Positions 10,401-24,047 of a stretch of 64,000 nucleotides of DNA are shown piece by piece (the first letter of the stretch is position 1; every line of letters starts with the position of its first letter). Source of the DNA: Siphonodentalium dalli (lineage: Eukaryota > Mollusca > Scaphopoda > Gadilida > Siphonodentaliidae); assembly GCA_032622095.1 (NCBI GenBank), contig CP136066.1, positions 54,650,609 to 54,714,608 of the forward strand. Direction: 5' to 3'. The translations under genes were made by a program, and so were the position numbers. The notes beneath the pieces are model-generated. The model was not told where the DNA came from. It searched no databases and saw only the letters and a list, made by a program, of their open reading frames with translations.

Positions 10401-13400
10401 ATTGGTCAGTTCTAGTGTGACATGAAAACTAGCACTAGCCAGTAGTGGTACTGGACTGGGAACCAGTCATCTTATGGTTGAGTTAAAAGTATGTCGTATA
10501 TATTGGTTTATCAATTTTCAAGTTCTTTTGACAGAAAAGCTTCCTAGTCAGTCCCACTATTCGGTCAGTTCTGGTGACATAAAAACTAGCACTAGTCAGT
10601 AGTGGTACTGGACTGGGAACCAGTCATCCTATGGTTGAGTCAAAAGTTGATGTATACATTGGTTTATCGATTTTCAAGATCTTTTGACAGAGAAAAGCTT
10701 CCTAGTCAGTTCCACTATTTGGTCAGTTCTGGTGTGATATGAAAACTAGCACTAGCCAGTAGTGGTGTTGGACTGGGAACCAGTCATCTTATGGTTGATT
10801 CAAAAGTTTATGTATCTATTTTCAAGATCTTTTGACAAAGAAAAGCTTCCAAGTCAGTTCCACTATTTGGTCAGTTCTGGTGTGATATGAAAACTAGCAC
10901 TAGCCAGTAGTGGTGTTGGACTGGGAACCAGTCATCCTATGGTTGAGTTAAAAGTTGATGTATACATTGGTTTATCGATTTTGAAGATCTTTTGACAAAG
11001 AAAAGCTTCCAAGTCAGTTCCACTATTTGGTCAGTTCTGGTGTGATATGAAAACTAGCACTAGCCAGTAGTGGTGTTGGACTGGGAACCAGTCATCTTAT
11101 GGTAGAGTCAAAAGTTGATGTATATATTGGTTTATCAATGTTCAAGTTATTTTGACAGAGAAAAGCTTCCTAGTCAGTCCCACTAATTGGTCAGTTCTAG
11201 TGTGACATGAAAACTAGCACTAGCCAGTAGTGGTACTGGACTGGGAACCAGTCATCTTATGGTTGAGTTAAAAGTATGTCGTATATATTGGTTTATCAAT
11301 TTTCAAGTTCTTTTGACAGAAAAGCTTCCTAGTCAGTCCCACTATTCGGTCAGTTCTGGTGACATAAAAACTAGCACTAGTCAGTAGTGGTACTGGACAG
11401 GGAACCAGTCATCCTATGGTTGAGTCAAAAGTTGATGTATACATTGGTTTATCGATTTTCAAGATCTTTTGACAGAGAAAAGCTTCCTAGTCAGTTCCAC
11501 TATTTGGTCAGTTCTGGTGTGATATGAAAACTAGCACTAGCCAGTAGTGGTGTTGGACTGGGAACCAGTCATCTTATGGTTCAGTCAAAAGTTGATGTAT
11601 ATATTGGTTTATCAATTTTCAAGATCTTTTGACATAGAAAAGCTTCCTAGTCAGTTCCACTATTTGGTCAGTTCTGGTGTGATATGAAAACTAGCACTAG
11701 CCAGTAGTGGTGTTGGACTGGGAACCAGTCATCTTATGGTTGAGTCAAAAGTTGATGTATATATTGGTTTATCTATTTTCAAGATCTTTTGACAGAGAAA
11801 AGCTTACTAGTCAGTCCCACTATTTGGTCAGTTCTATTGTGACATGAAAACTAGCACTAGTCAGTAGTGGTACTGGACTGGGAACCAGTCATCTTATGGT
11901 TGAGTTAAAAGTTGATGTATACATTGGTTAATCGATTTTCAAGATCTTTTGACATAGAAAAGCTTCCTAGTCAGTTCCACTATTTGGTCAGTTCTGGTGT
12001 GATATGAAAACTAGCACTAGCCAGTAGTGGTGTTGGACTGGGAACCAGTCATCTTATGGTTGATTCAAAAGTTTATGTATCTATTTTCAAGATCTTTTGA
12101 CAAAGAAAAGCTTCCAAGTCAGTTCCACTATTTGGTCAGTTCTGGTGTGATATGAAAACTAGCACTAGCCAGTAGTGGTGTTGGACTGGGAACCAGTCAT
12201 CCTATGGTTGAGTTAAATGTTGATGTATACATTGGTTTATCAATTTTCAAGATCTTTTGACAAAGAAAAGATTCCAGGTCAGTTCCACTATTTGGTCAGT
12301 TCTGGTGTGATATGAAAACTAGCACTAGCCAGTAGTGGTGTTGGACTGGGAACCAGTCATCTTATGGTTGAGTTAAAAGTTGATGTATACATTGGTTTAT
12401 CGATTTTCAAGATCTTTTGACATAGAAAAGCTTCCTAGTCAGTTCCACTATTTGGTCAGTTCTGGTGTGATATGAAAACTAGCACTAGCCAGTAGTGGTG
12501 TTGGACTGGGAACCAGTCATCCTATGGTTGAGTTAAAAGTTGATGTATACATTGGTTTATCGATTTTGAAGATCTTTTGACAAAGAAAAGCTTCCAAGTC
12601 AGTTCCACTATTTGGTCAGTTCTGGTGTGATATGAAAACTAGCACTAGCCAGTAGTGGTGTTGGACTGGGAACCAGTCATCTTATGGTAGAGTCAAAAGT
12701 TGATGTATATATTGGTTTATCAATGTTCAAGTTATTTTGACAGAGAAAAGCTTCCTAGTCAGTCCCACTAATTGGTCAGTTCTAGTGTGACATGAAAACT
12801 AGCACTAGCCAGTAGTGGTACTGGACTGGGAACCAGTCATCTTATGGTTGAGTTAAAAGTATGTCGTATATATTGGTTTATCAATTTTCAAGTTCTTTTG
12901 ACAGAAAAGCTTCCTAGTCAGTCCCACTATTCGGTCAGTTCTGGTGACATAAAAACTAGCACTAGTCAGTAGTGGTACTGGACAGGGAACCAGTCATCCT
13001 ATGGTTGAGTCAAAAGTTGATGTATACATTGGTTTATCGATTTTCAAGATCTTTTGACAGAGAAAAGCTTCCTAGTCAGTTCCACTATTTGGTCAGTTCT
13101 GGTGTGATATGAAAACTAGCACTAGCCAGTAGTGGTGTTGGACTGGGAACCAGTCATCTTATGGTTGAGTCAAAAGTTGATGTATATATTGGTTTATCTA
13201 TTTTCAAGATCTTTTGACAGAGAAAAGCTTACTAGTCAGTCCCACTATTTGGTCAGTTCTAGTGTGACATGAAAACTAGCACTAGTCAGTAGTGGTACTG
13301 GACTGGGAACCAGTCATCCTATGGTTGAGTCAAAAGTTGATGTATATATTGGTTTATCGATTTTCAAGTTCTTTTGACAGAGAAACTCTTCCTAGTCAGT

Positions 13401-16400
13401 CCCACTATTTGGTCAGTTCTAGTGTGACATGAAAACTAGCACTAGTCAGTAGTGGTACTGGACTGGGAACCAGTCATCTTATGGTTGAGTTAAAAGTTGA
13501 TGTATACATTGGTTTATCAATGTTCAAGTTATTTTGACAGAGAAAAGCTTCCTAGTCAGTCCCACTAATTGGTCAGTTCTAGTGTGACATGAAAACTAGC
13601 ACTAGCCAGTAGTGGTACTGGACTGGGAACCAGTCATCTTATGGTTGAGTTAAAAGTATGTCGTATATATTGGTTTATCAATTTTCAAGTTCTTTTGACA
13701 GAAAAGCTTCCTAGTCAGTCCCACTATTCAGTCAGTTCTGGTGACATAAAAACTAGCACTAGTCAGTAGTGGTACTGGACTGGGAACCAGTCATCCTATG
13801 GTCGAGTCAAAAGTTGATGTATACATTGGTTTATCGATTTTCAAGATCTTTTGACAGAGAAAAGCTTCCTAGTCAGTTCCACTATTTGGTCAGTTCTGGT
13901 GTGATATGAAAACTAGCACTAGCCAGTAGTGGTGTTGGACTGGGAACCAGTCATCTTATGGTTGATTCAAAAGTTTATGTATCTATTTTCAAGATCTTTT
14001 GACAAAGAAAAGCTTCCAAGTCAGTTCCACTATTTGGTCAGTTCTGGTGTGATATGAAAACTAGCACTAGCCAGTAGTGGTGTTGGACTGGGAACCAGTC
14101 ATCCTATGGTTGAGTTAAAAGTTGATGTATACATTGGTTTATCGATTTTGAAGATCTTTTGACAAAGAAAAGCTTCCAAGTCAGTTCCACTATTTGGTCA
14201 GTTCTGGTGTGATATGAAAACTAGCACTAGCCAGTAGTGGTGTTGGACTGGGAACCAGTCATCTTATGGTAGAGTCAAAAGTTGATGTATATATTGGTTT
14301 ATCAATGTTCAAGTTATTTTGACAGAGAAAAGCTTCCTAGTCAGTCCCACTAATTGGTCAGTTCTAGTGTGACATGAAAACTAGCACTAGCCAGTAGTGG
14401 TACTGGACTGGGAACCAGTCATCTTATGGTTGAGTTAAAAGTATGTCGTATATATTGGTTTATCAATTTTCAAGTTCTTTTGACAGAAAAGCTTCCTAGT
14501 CAGTCCCACTATTCGGTCAGTTCTGGTGACATAAAAACTAGCACTAGTCAGTAGTGGTACTGGACAGGGAACCAGTCATCCTATGGTTGAGTCAAAAGTT
14601 GATGTATACATTGGTTTATCGATTTTCAAGATCTTTTGACAGAGAAAAGCTTCCTAGTCAGTTCCACTATTTGGTCAGTTCTGGTGTGATATGAAAACTA
14701 GCACTAGCCAGTAGTGGTGTTGGACTGGGAACCAGTCATCTTATGGTTCAGTCAAAAGTTGATGTATATATTGGTTTATCAATTTTCAAGATCTTTTGAC
14801 ATAGAAAAGCTTCCTAGTCAGTTCCACTATTTGGTCAGTTCTGGTGTGATATGAAAACTAGCACTAGCCAGTAGTGGTGTTGGACTGGGAACCAGTCATC
14901 TTATGGTTGAGTCAAAAGTTGATGTATATATTGGTTTATCTATTTTCAAGATCTTTTGACAGAGAAAAGCTTACTAGTCAGTCCCACTATTTGGTCAGTT
15001 CTATTGTGACATGAAAACTAGCACTAGTCAGTAGTGGTACTGGACTGGGAACCAGTCATCTTATGGTTGAGTTAAAAGTTGATGTATACATTGGTTAATC
15101 GATTTTCAAGATCTTTTGACATAGAAAAGCTTCCTAGTCAGTTCCACTATTTGGTCAGTTCTGGTGTGATATGAAAACTAGCACTAGCCAGTAGTGGTGT
15201 TGGACTGGGAACCAGTCATCTTATGGTTGATTCAAAAGTTTATGTATCTATTTTCAAGATCTTTTGACAAAGAAAAGCTTCCAAGTCAGTTCCACTATTT
15301 GGTCAGTTCTGGTGTGATATGAAAACTAGCACTAGCCAGTAGTGGTGTTGGACTGGGAACCAGTCATCCTATGGTTGAGTTAAATGTTGATGTATACATT
15401 GGTTTATCAATTTTCAAGATCTTTTGACAAAGAAAAGATTCCAGGTCAGTTCCACTATTTGGTCAGTTCTGGTGTGATATGAAAACTAGCACTAGCCAGT
15501 AGTGGTGTTGGACTGGGAACCAGTCATCTTATGGTTGAGTTAAAAGTTGATGTATACATTGGTTTATCGATTTTCAAGATCTTTTGACATAGAAAAGCTT
15601 CCTAGTCAGTTCCACTATTTGGTCAGTTCTGGTGTGATATGAAAACTAGCACTAGCCAGTAGTGGTGTTGGACTGGGAACCAGTCATCTTATGGTTGAGT
15701 CAAAAGTTGATGTATATATTGGTTTATCTATTTTCAAGATCTTTTGACAGAGAAAAGCTTCCTAGTCAGTCCCACTATTTGGTCAGTTCTAGTGTGACAT
15801 GAAAACTAGCACTAGTCAGTAGTGGTACTGGACTGGGAACCAGTCATCTTATGGTTGAGTTAAAAGTTGATGTATACATTGGTTTATCGATTTTCAAGAT
15901 CTTTTGACATAGAAAAGCTTCCTAGTCAGTTCCACTATTTGGTCAGTTCTGGTGTGATATGAAAACTAGCACTAGCCAGTAGTGGTGTTGGACTGGGAAC
16001 CAGTCATCTTATGGTTGATTCAAAAGTTTATGTATCTATTTTCAAGATCTTTTGACAAAGAAAAGCTTCCAAGTCAGTTCCACTATTTGGTCAGTTCTGG
16101 TGTGATATGAAAACTAGCACTAGCCAGTAGTGGTGTTGGACTGGGAACCAGTCATCCTATGGTTGAGTTAAAAGTTGATGTATACATTGGTTTATCGATT
16201 TTCAAGATCTTTTGACAAAGAAAGCTTCCAAGTCAGTTCCACTATTTGGTCAGTTCTGGTGTGATATGAAAACTAGCACTAGCCAGTAGTGGTGTTGGAC
16301 TGGGAACCAGTCATCTTATGGTTGAGTCAAAAGTTGATGTATATATTGGTTTATCAATGTTCAAGTTATTTTGACAGAGAAAAGCTTCCTAGTCAGTCCC

Positions 16401-17583
16401 ACTAATTGGTCAGTTCTAGTGTGACATGAAAACTAGCACTAGCCAGTAGTGGTACTGGACTGGGAACCAGTCATCTTATGGTTGAGTTAAAAGTATGTCG
16501 TATATATTGGTTTAACAATTTTCAAGTTCTTTTGACAGAAAAGCTTCCCAGTCAGTCCCACTATTCGGTCAGTTCTGGTGACATAAAAACTAGCACTAGT
16601 CAGTAGTGGTACTGGACTGGGAACCAGTCATCCTATGGTTGAGTCAAAAGTTGATGTATACATTGGTTTATCGATTTTCAAGATCTTTTGACAGAGAAAA
16701 GCTTCCTAGTCAGTTCCACTATTTGGTCAGTTCTGGTGTGATATGAAAACTAGCACTAGCCAGTAGTGGTATTGGACTGGGAACCAGTCATCTTATGGTT
16801 GAGTCAAAAGTTGATGTATATATTGGTTTATCTATTTTCAAGATCTTTTGACAGAGAAAAGCTTCCTAGTCAGTCCCACTATTTGGTCAGTTCTAGTGTG
16901 ACATGAAAACTAGCACTAGTCAGTAGTGGTACTGGACTGGGAACCAGTCATCTTATGGTTGAGTTAAAAGTTGATGTATACATTGGTTTATCGATTTTCA
17001 AGATCTTTTGACATAGAAAAGCTTCCTAGTCAGTTCCACTATTTGGTCAGTTCTGGTGTGATATGAAAACTAGCACTAGCCAGTAGTGGTGTTGGACTGG
17101 GAACCAGTCATCTTATGGTTGAGTCAAAAGTTTATGTATTTATTTTCAAGATCTTTTGACAAAGAAAAGCTTCCAAGTCAGTTCCACTATTTGGTCAGTT
17201 CTGGTGTGATATGAAAACTAGCACTAGCCAGTAGTGGTGTTGGACTGGGAACCAGTCATCTTATGGTTGAGTCAAAAGTTGATGTATATATATTGGTTTA
17301 TCTACTTTCAAGATCTTTTGACAGAGAAAAGCTTCCTAGTCAGTCCCACTATTTGGTCAGTTCTGGTGTGAAATGAAAACTAGCACTAGTCAGTAGTGGT
17401 ACTGGACTGGGAACCAGTCATCCTATGGTTGAGTCAAAAGTTGATGTATATATTGGTTTATCGATTTTCAAGTTCTTTTGACAGAGAAACTCTTCCTAGT
17501 CAGTCCCACTATTTGGTCAGATCTGGTGTGAAATGAAAACTAGCACTAGTCAGTATTGGTACTGGACTGGGAACCAGTCATTG
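7453..17583 (+). repeat. Satellite array A3 (about 64 monomers, nested HORs)
   Basis: A long unbroken array built from overlapping local amplifications. The rare variant GGACAGGGAACC occurs at 9333, 11395, 12980 and 14562, giving periods of 2062, 1585 and 1582 bp. GTTCTATTGTGAC (11831 and 14998) gives a 3167-bp period, the sum of the last two; TTAAATGTTG and AAGATTCCAGG follow the same spacing. A 320-bp dimer (GCTTACTAG then GAAACTCTTCC) is duplicated at about 9680-10319. The last ~1.1 kb is the standard pre-spacer order. Confidence 0.93.
11100..15830 (+). repeat. 3167-bp higher-order duplication inside A3
   Basis: Rare variants at 11395, 11831, about 12214 and about 12265 recur 3167 bp downstream in the same order. 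The two copies are about 1.6 kb each (roughly 11.1-12.66 and 14.27-15.83 kb). The ~1.6 kb between them is a related but different block, with a private GGTCGAGTC near 13800. The limits are estimated from markers, not from an alignment. Confidence 0.75.
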
Positions 17584-18306
17584 TATAGTTTAGTTATCAG
17601 TCGACGTTTATATATGTTTGCCATTTTTTAAAGTTCTTTCAATAGAAAATATTATAACACCACTGGCTAGTGCTAGTCAAAACATTCTAATTTCTGGGAT
17701 GCCTCAAAGAAAATAACACCTTTGTTCTTATTAACAACAGTACTAAAAATATATATAAAAGTCAGGAATGGACAAGATAAACTGTCAAATCTACATGATG
17801 AGCTGATACATGGCATTAACAGCTTAAGATGCTAATGTGTTTTGTCACATTGATTAGGTATTGTTTTGACAAGTCAACAACCACTGACATCAAAGCTGGA
17901 GCATTATGTGTCATTAGATAGTCTATTGTTTGTCACAAAGTGAGAACTTTTCACATCATTAGCAAGTTTGAAGTGAGGGTTTAAATATTCTGCAGAAACT
18001 AAATTTTCAGCATAACATCAACTGTAGTGGGCAGGAAAGCAGCTAGGATTTAATATTATAACAACTTGGGTTTTTTTTCAACATTGGATTATTTTAGGCA
18101 TCCAAGCTTAAGGTAAGGTATATTAATTTTTTTATAATCTTAGATTTGTGTTTAAAATCAATCACAACACATTTGTTTTTTCGATTGTAAAATTTATGGA
18201 TTTACATTTAATATCATTCATCCAAAAGTAACTTTTAAAATTAAACAAATGTCCTAAAAAAAAGTTAATAGAAACATTCAGTTGAAATTGTTCTGACATT
18301 CAAATT
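17584..18306 (+). repeat. Satellite spacer S4 (723 bp)
   Basis: Short form, preceded by a private CAGTCATTG. It shares ATTTGTTTTTTCG and the post-spacer GGTGCAAAATG with S6 and S7, and GATGCCTC with S3-S11. It has AACAACAG (one CAA fewer) like S1 and S2. Confidence 0.95.
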
Positions 18307-20850
18307 GGTTGAGTTAAAAGTTGATATATATATATTGGTTCATCGATTTTAAAGTTATTTTGACAGAGAAAAGCTTCCTAGTCAGTCCCACTATTTGGTC
18401 AGTTCTGGTGCAAAATGAAACTAGCACTAGTCAGTAGTGGTACTGGACTGGGAACCAGTCATCTTATGGTTGAGTTAAAAGTTGATGTATACATTGGTTT
18501 ATCGATTTTCAAGATCTTTTGACATAGAAAAGCTTCCTAGTCAGTTCCACTATTTGGTCAGTTCTGGTGTGATATGAAAACTAGCACTAGTCAGTAGTGG
18601 TGTTGGACTGGGAACCAGTCATCTTATGGTAGAGTCAAAAGTTGATGTATATATTGGTTAATCGATTTTCAAGTTATTTTGACAGAGAAAAGCTTCCTAG
18701 TCAGTCCCACTATTTGGTCAGTTCTAGTGTGACATGAAAACTAGCACTAGTCAGTAGTGGCACTGGACTGGGAACCAGTCATCCTATGGTTGAATCAAAA
18801 GTTGATGTAAATAATGGTTTATCTATTTTCAAGATCTTTTGACAGAGAAAAGCTTCCTAGTCAGTCCCACTAATTGGTCAGTTCTAGTGTGACATGAAAA
18901 CTAGCACTAGCCAGTAGTGGTACTGGACTGGGAACCAGTCATCTTATGGTTGAGTTAAAAGTATGTCGTATATATTGGTTTATCAATTTTCAAGTTCTTT
19001 TGACAGAAAAGCTCCCCAGTCAGTCCCACTATTCGGTCAGTTCTGGTGACATAAAAACTAGCACTAGTCAGTAGTGGTACTGGACTGGGAACCAGTCATC
19101 TTATGGTTGTGTCAAAAGTTGATGTATACATTGGTTTATCGATTTTCAAGATCTTTTGACAGAGAAAAGCTTCCTAGTCAGTTCCACTATTTGGTCAGTT
19201 CTGGTGTGATATGAAAACTAGCACTAGCCAGTAGTGGTGTTGGACTGGGAACGAGTCATCTTATGGTTCAGTCAAAAGTTGATTTATATATTGGTTTATC
19301 AATTTTCAAGATCTTTTGAAAGAGAAAAGCTTCCTAGTCAGTCCCACTATTTGGTCAGTTCTAGTGTGACATGAAAACTAGCACTAGTCAGTAGTGGTAC
19401 GGGACTGGGAACAAGTCATCTTATGGTTGAGTTAAAAGTTGATGTATACATTGGTTTATCGATTTTCAAGATCTTTTGACAGGGAAAAGCTTCCTAGTCA
19501 GTTCCACTATTTGGTCAGTTCTGGTGTGATATGAAAACTAGCACTAGCCAGTAGTGGTGTTGGACTGGGAACCAGTCATCTTATGGTTGAGTCAAAAGTT
19601 GATGTATATATTGGTTTATCAATTTTCAAGATCTTTTGAAAGAGAAAAGCTTCCTAGTCAGTCCCACTATTTGGTCAGTTCTAGTGTGACATGAAAACTA
19701 GCACTAGTCAGTAGTGGTACTGGACTGGGAACCAGTCATCTTATGGTTGAGTTAAAAGTTGATGTATACATTGGTTTATCGATTTTCAAGATCTTTTGAC
19801 ATAGAAAAGCTTCCTAGTCAGTTCCACTATTGGTCAGTTCTGGTGTGATATGAAAACTAGCACTAGCCAGTAGTGGTGTTGGACTGGGAACTAGTCATCT
19901 TATGGTTGAGTCAAAAGTTGATGTATATATTGGTTTATCTATTTTCAAGATCTTTTGACAGAGAAAAGCTTCCTAGTCAGTCCCACTATTTGGTCAGTTC
20001 TAGTGTGACATGAAAACTAGCACTAGTCAGTAGTGGTACTGGACTGGGAACCAGTCATCTTATGGTTGAGTTAAAAGTTGATGTATACATTGGTTTATCA
20101 ATGTTCAAGTTATTTTGACAGAGAAAAGCTTCCTAGTCAGTCCCACTAATTGGTCAGTTCTAGTGTGACATGAAAACTAGCACTAGTCAGTAGTGGTACT
20201 GGACTGGGAACCAGTCATCTTATGGTTGAGTTAAAAGTTGATGTATACATTGGTTTATCGATTTTCAAGATCTTTTGACATAGAAAAGCTTCCTAGTCAG
20301 TTCCACTATTTGGTCAGTTCTGGTGTGATATGAAAACTAGCACTAGCCAGTAGTGGTGTTGGACTGTGAACCAGTCATCTTATGGTTGAGTCAAAAGTTT
20401 ATGTATTTATTTTCAAGATCTTTTGACAAAGAAAAGCTTCCAAGTCAGTTCCACTATTTGGTCAGTTCTGGTGTGATATGAAAACTAGCACTAGCCAGTA
20501 GTGGTGGTGGACTGGGAACCAGTCATCTTATGGTTGAGTCAAAAGTTGATGTATATATATTGGTTTATCTACTTTCAAGATCTTTTGACAGAGAAAAGCT
20601 TCCTAGTCAGTCCCACTATTTGGTCAGTTCTGGTGTGAAATGAAAACTAGCACTAGTCAGTAGTGGTACTGGACTGGGAACCAGTCATCCTATGGTTGAG
20701 TCAAAAGTTGATGTATATATTGGTTTATCGATTTTCAAGTTCTTTTGACAGAGAAACTCTTCCTAGTCAGTCCCACTATTTGGTCAGATCTGGTGTGAAA
20801 TGAAAACTAGCACTAGTCAGTATTGGTACTGGACTGGGAACCAGTCATCG
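18307..20850 (+). repeat. Satellite array A4 (about 16 monomers)
   Basis: The first ~1.9 kb matches the starts of A6 and A7. Shared rare variants are GCTCCCCAG (19011, 24752, 27860), GAACGAGTCATC, GTTGATTTATAT, CCACTATTGGTCAG and GGAACTAGTCATC. It departs from A6 near 20190 and closes with a shortened pre-spacer series (type d, CTACTTTC, GAAACTCTTCC, TCAGATCTGG). Confidence 0.93.
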
Positions 20851-21576
20851 TATAGTTTAGTTATCAGTCGACGTTTATATATGTTTGCCATTTTTTAAAG
20901 TTCTTTCAATAGAAAATATTATAACACCACTGGCTAGTGCTAGTCAAAACATTCTAATTTCTGGGATGCCTCAAAGAAAATAACACCTTTGTTCTTATTA
21001 ACAACAACAGTACTAAAAATATATATAAAAGTCAGGAATGGTCAAGATAAACTGTCAAATCTACATGATGAGCTGATACATGGCATTAACAGCTTAAGAT
21101 GCTAATGTGTTTTGTCACATTGATTAGGTATTGTTTTGACAAGTCAACAACCACTGACTTCAAAGCTGGAGCATTATGTGTCATTAGATAGTCTATTGTT
21201 TGTCACAAAGTGAGAACTTTTCACATCATTAGCAAGTTTGAAGTGAGGGTTTAAATATTCTGCAGAAACTAAATTTTCAGCATAACATCAACTGTAGTGG
21301 GCAGGAAAGCAGCTAGGATTTAATATTATAACAACTTGGGTTTTTTTTCAACATTGGATTATTTTAGGCATCCAAGCTTAAGGTAAGGTATATTAATTTT
21401 TTTATAATCTTAGATTTGTGTTTAAAATCAATCACAACACATTTTTTTTTTCGATTGTAAAATTTATGGATTTACATTTAATATCATTCATCCAAAAGTA
21501 ACTTTTAAAATTAAACAAATGTCCTAAAAAAAAGTTAATAGAAACATTCAGTTGAAATTGTTCTGACATTCAAATT
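20851..21576 (+). repeat. Satellite spacer S5 (726 bp)
   Basis: Short form with AACAACAACAG, GATGCCTC, an uninterrupted T run and a post-spacer GGTGCAACATG. Private changes are GGAATGGTCAAG and CCACTGACTTC, where the others have GGAATGGACAAG and CCACTGACATC. Confidence 0.95.
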
Positions 21577-23321
21577 GGTTGAGTTAAAAGTTGATATATA
21601 TATATTGGTTCATCGATTTTAAAGTTATTTTGACAGAGAAAAGCTTCCTAGTCAGTCCCACTATTTGGTCAGTTCTGGTGCAACATGAAACTAGCACTAG
21701 TCAGTAGTGGTACTGGACTGGGAACCAGTCATCTTATGGTTGAGTTAAAAGTTGATGTATACATTGGTTTATCGATTTTCAAGATCTTTTGACATAGAAA
21801 AGCTTCCTAGTCAGTTCCACTATTTGGTCAGTTCTGGTGTGATATGAAAACTAGCACTAGCCAGTAGTGGTGTTGGACTGGGAACCAGTCATCTTATGGT
21901 TGAGTTAAAAGTTGATGTATACATTGGTTTATCGATTTTCAAGATCTTTTGACAAAGAAAAGCTTCCAAGTCAGTTCCACTATTTGATCAGTTCTGGTGT
22001 GATATGAAAACTAGCACTAGCCAGTAGTGGTGTTGGACTGGGAACCAGTCATCCTATGGTTGAGTTAAAAGTTGATGTATACATTGGTTTATCGATTTTC
22101 AAGTTATTTTGACAGAGAAAAGCTTCCTAATCAGTCCCACTAATTGGTCAGTTCTAGTGTGACATGAAAACTAGCACTAGTCAGTAGTGGTACTGGACTG
22201 GGAACCAGTCATCTTATGGTTGAGTTAAAAGTATGTCGTATATATTGGTTTAACAATTTTCAAGTTCTTTTGACAGAAAAGCTTCCCAGTCAGTCCCACT
22301 ATTCGGTCAGTTCTGGTGACATAAAAACTAGCACTAGTCAGTAGTGGTACTGGACTGGGAACCAGTCATCCTATGGTTGAGTCAAAAGTTGATGTATACA
22401 TTGGTTTATCCATTTTCAAGATCTTTTGACAGAGAAAAGCTTCCTAGTCAGTTCCACTATTTGGTCAGTTCTGGTGTGATATGAAAACTAGCACTAGCCA
22501 GTAGTGGTATTGGACTGGGAACCAGTCATCTTATGGTTGAGTCAAAAGTTGATGTATATATTGGTTTATCTATTTTCAAGATCTTTTGACAGAGAAAAGC
22601 TTCCTAGTCAGTCCCACTATTTGGTCAGTTCTAGTGTGACATGAAAACTAGCACTAGTCAGTAGTGGTACTGGACTGGGAACCAGTCATCTTATGGTTGA
22701 GTTAAAAGTTGATGTATACATTGGTTTATCGATTTTCAAGATCTTTTGACATAGAAAAGCTTCCTAGTCAGTTCCACTATTTGGTCAGTTCTGGTGTGAT
22801 ATGAAAACTAGCACTAGCCAGTAGTGGTGTTGGACTGGGAACCAGTCATCTTATGGTTGAGTCAAAAGTTTATGTATTTATTTTCAAGATCTTTTGACAA
22901 AGAAAAGCTTCCAAGTCAGTTCCACTATTTGGTCAGTTCTGGTGTGATATGAAAACTAGCACTAGCCAGTAGTGGTGTTGGACTGGGAACCAGTCATCTT
23001 ATGGTTGAGTCAAAAGTTGATGTATATATATTGGTTTATCTACTTTCAAGATCTTTTGACAGAGAAAAGCTTCCTAGTCAGTCCCACTATTTGGTCAGTT
23101 CTGGTGTGAAATGAAAACTAGCACTAGTCAGTAGTGGTACTGGACTGGGAACCAGTCATCCTATGGTTGAGTCAAAAGTTGATGTATATATTGGTTTATC
23201 GATTTTCAAGTTCTTTTGACAGAGAAACTCTTCCTAGTCAGTCCCACTATTTGGTCAGATCTGGTGTGAAATGAAAACTAGCACTAGTCAGTATTGGTAC
23301 TGGACTGGGAACCAGTCATCG
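21577..23321 (+). repeat. Satellite array A5 (about 11 monomers, the shortest complete array)
   Basis: Four monomers (post-spacer, a, a with CTATTTGATCAG, and e-like with CCTAATCAG) lead straight into the standard pre-spacer block, which begins with type c at about 22220. This pre-spacer block is nearly identical to those at the ends of A2, A3, A7 and A10. The array is therefore close to the minimal spacer-to-spacer unit. Confidence 0.93.
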
Positions 23322-24047
23322 TATAGTTTAGTTATCAGTCGACGTTTATATATGTTTGCCATTTTTTAAAGTTCTTTCAATAGAAAATATTATAACACCA
23401 CTGGCTAGTGCTAGTCAAAACATTCTAATTTCTGGGATGCCTCAAAGAAAATAACACCTTTGTTCTTATTAACAACAACAGTACTAAAAATATATATAAA
23501 AGTCAGGAATGGACAAGATAAACTGTCAAATCTACATGATGAGCTGATACATGGCATTAACAGCTTAAGATGCTAATGTGTTTTGTCACATTGATTAGGT
23601 ATTGTTTTGACAAGTCAACAACCACTGACATCAAAGCTGGAGCATTATGTGTCATTAGATAGTCTATTGTTTGTCACAAAGTGAGAACTTTTCACATCAT
23701 TAGCAAGTTTGAAGTGAGGGTTTAAATATTCTGCAGAAACTAAATTTTCAGCATAACATCAACTGTAGTGGGCAGGAAAGCAGCTAGGATTTAATATTAT
23801 AACAACTTGGGTTTTTTTTCAACATTGGATTATTTTAGGCATCCAAGCTTAAGGTAAGGTATATTAATTTTTTTATAATCTTAGATTTGTGTTTAAAATC
23901 AATCACAACACATTTGTTTTTTCGATTGTAAAATTTATGGATTTACATTTAATATCATTCATCCAAAAGTAACTTTTAAAATTAAACAAATGTCCTAAAA
24001 AAAAGTTAATAGAAACATTCAGTTGAAATTGTTCTGACATTCAAATT
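23322..24047 (+). repeat. Satellite spacer S6 (726 bp)
   Basis: Short form with AACAACAACAG and ATTTGTTTTTTCG, the latter shared with S4 and S7. It is followed by GGTGCAAAATG and then a monomer with the rare GGTTGAATTAAAAG, which only A7 shares at the matching place. Confidence 0.95.
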
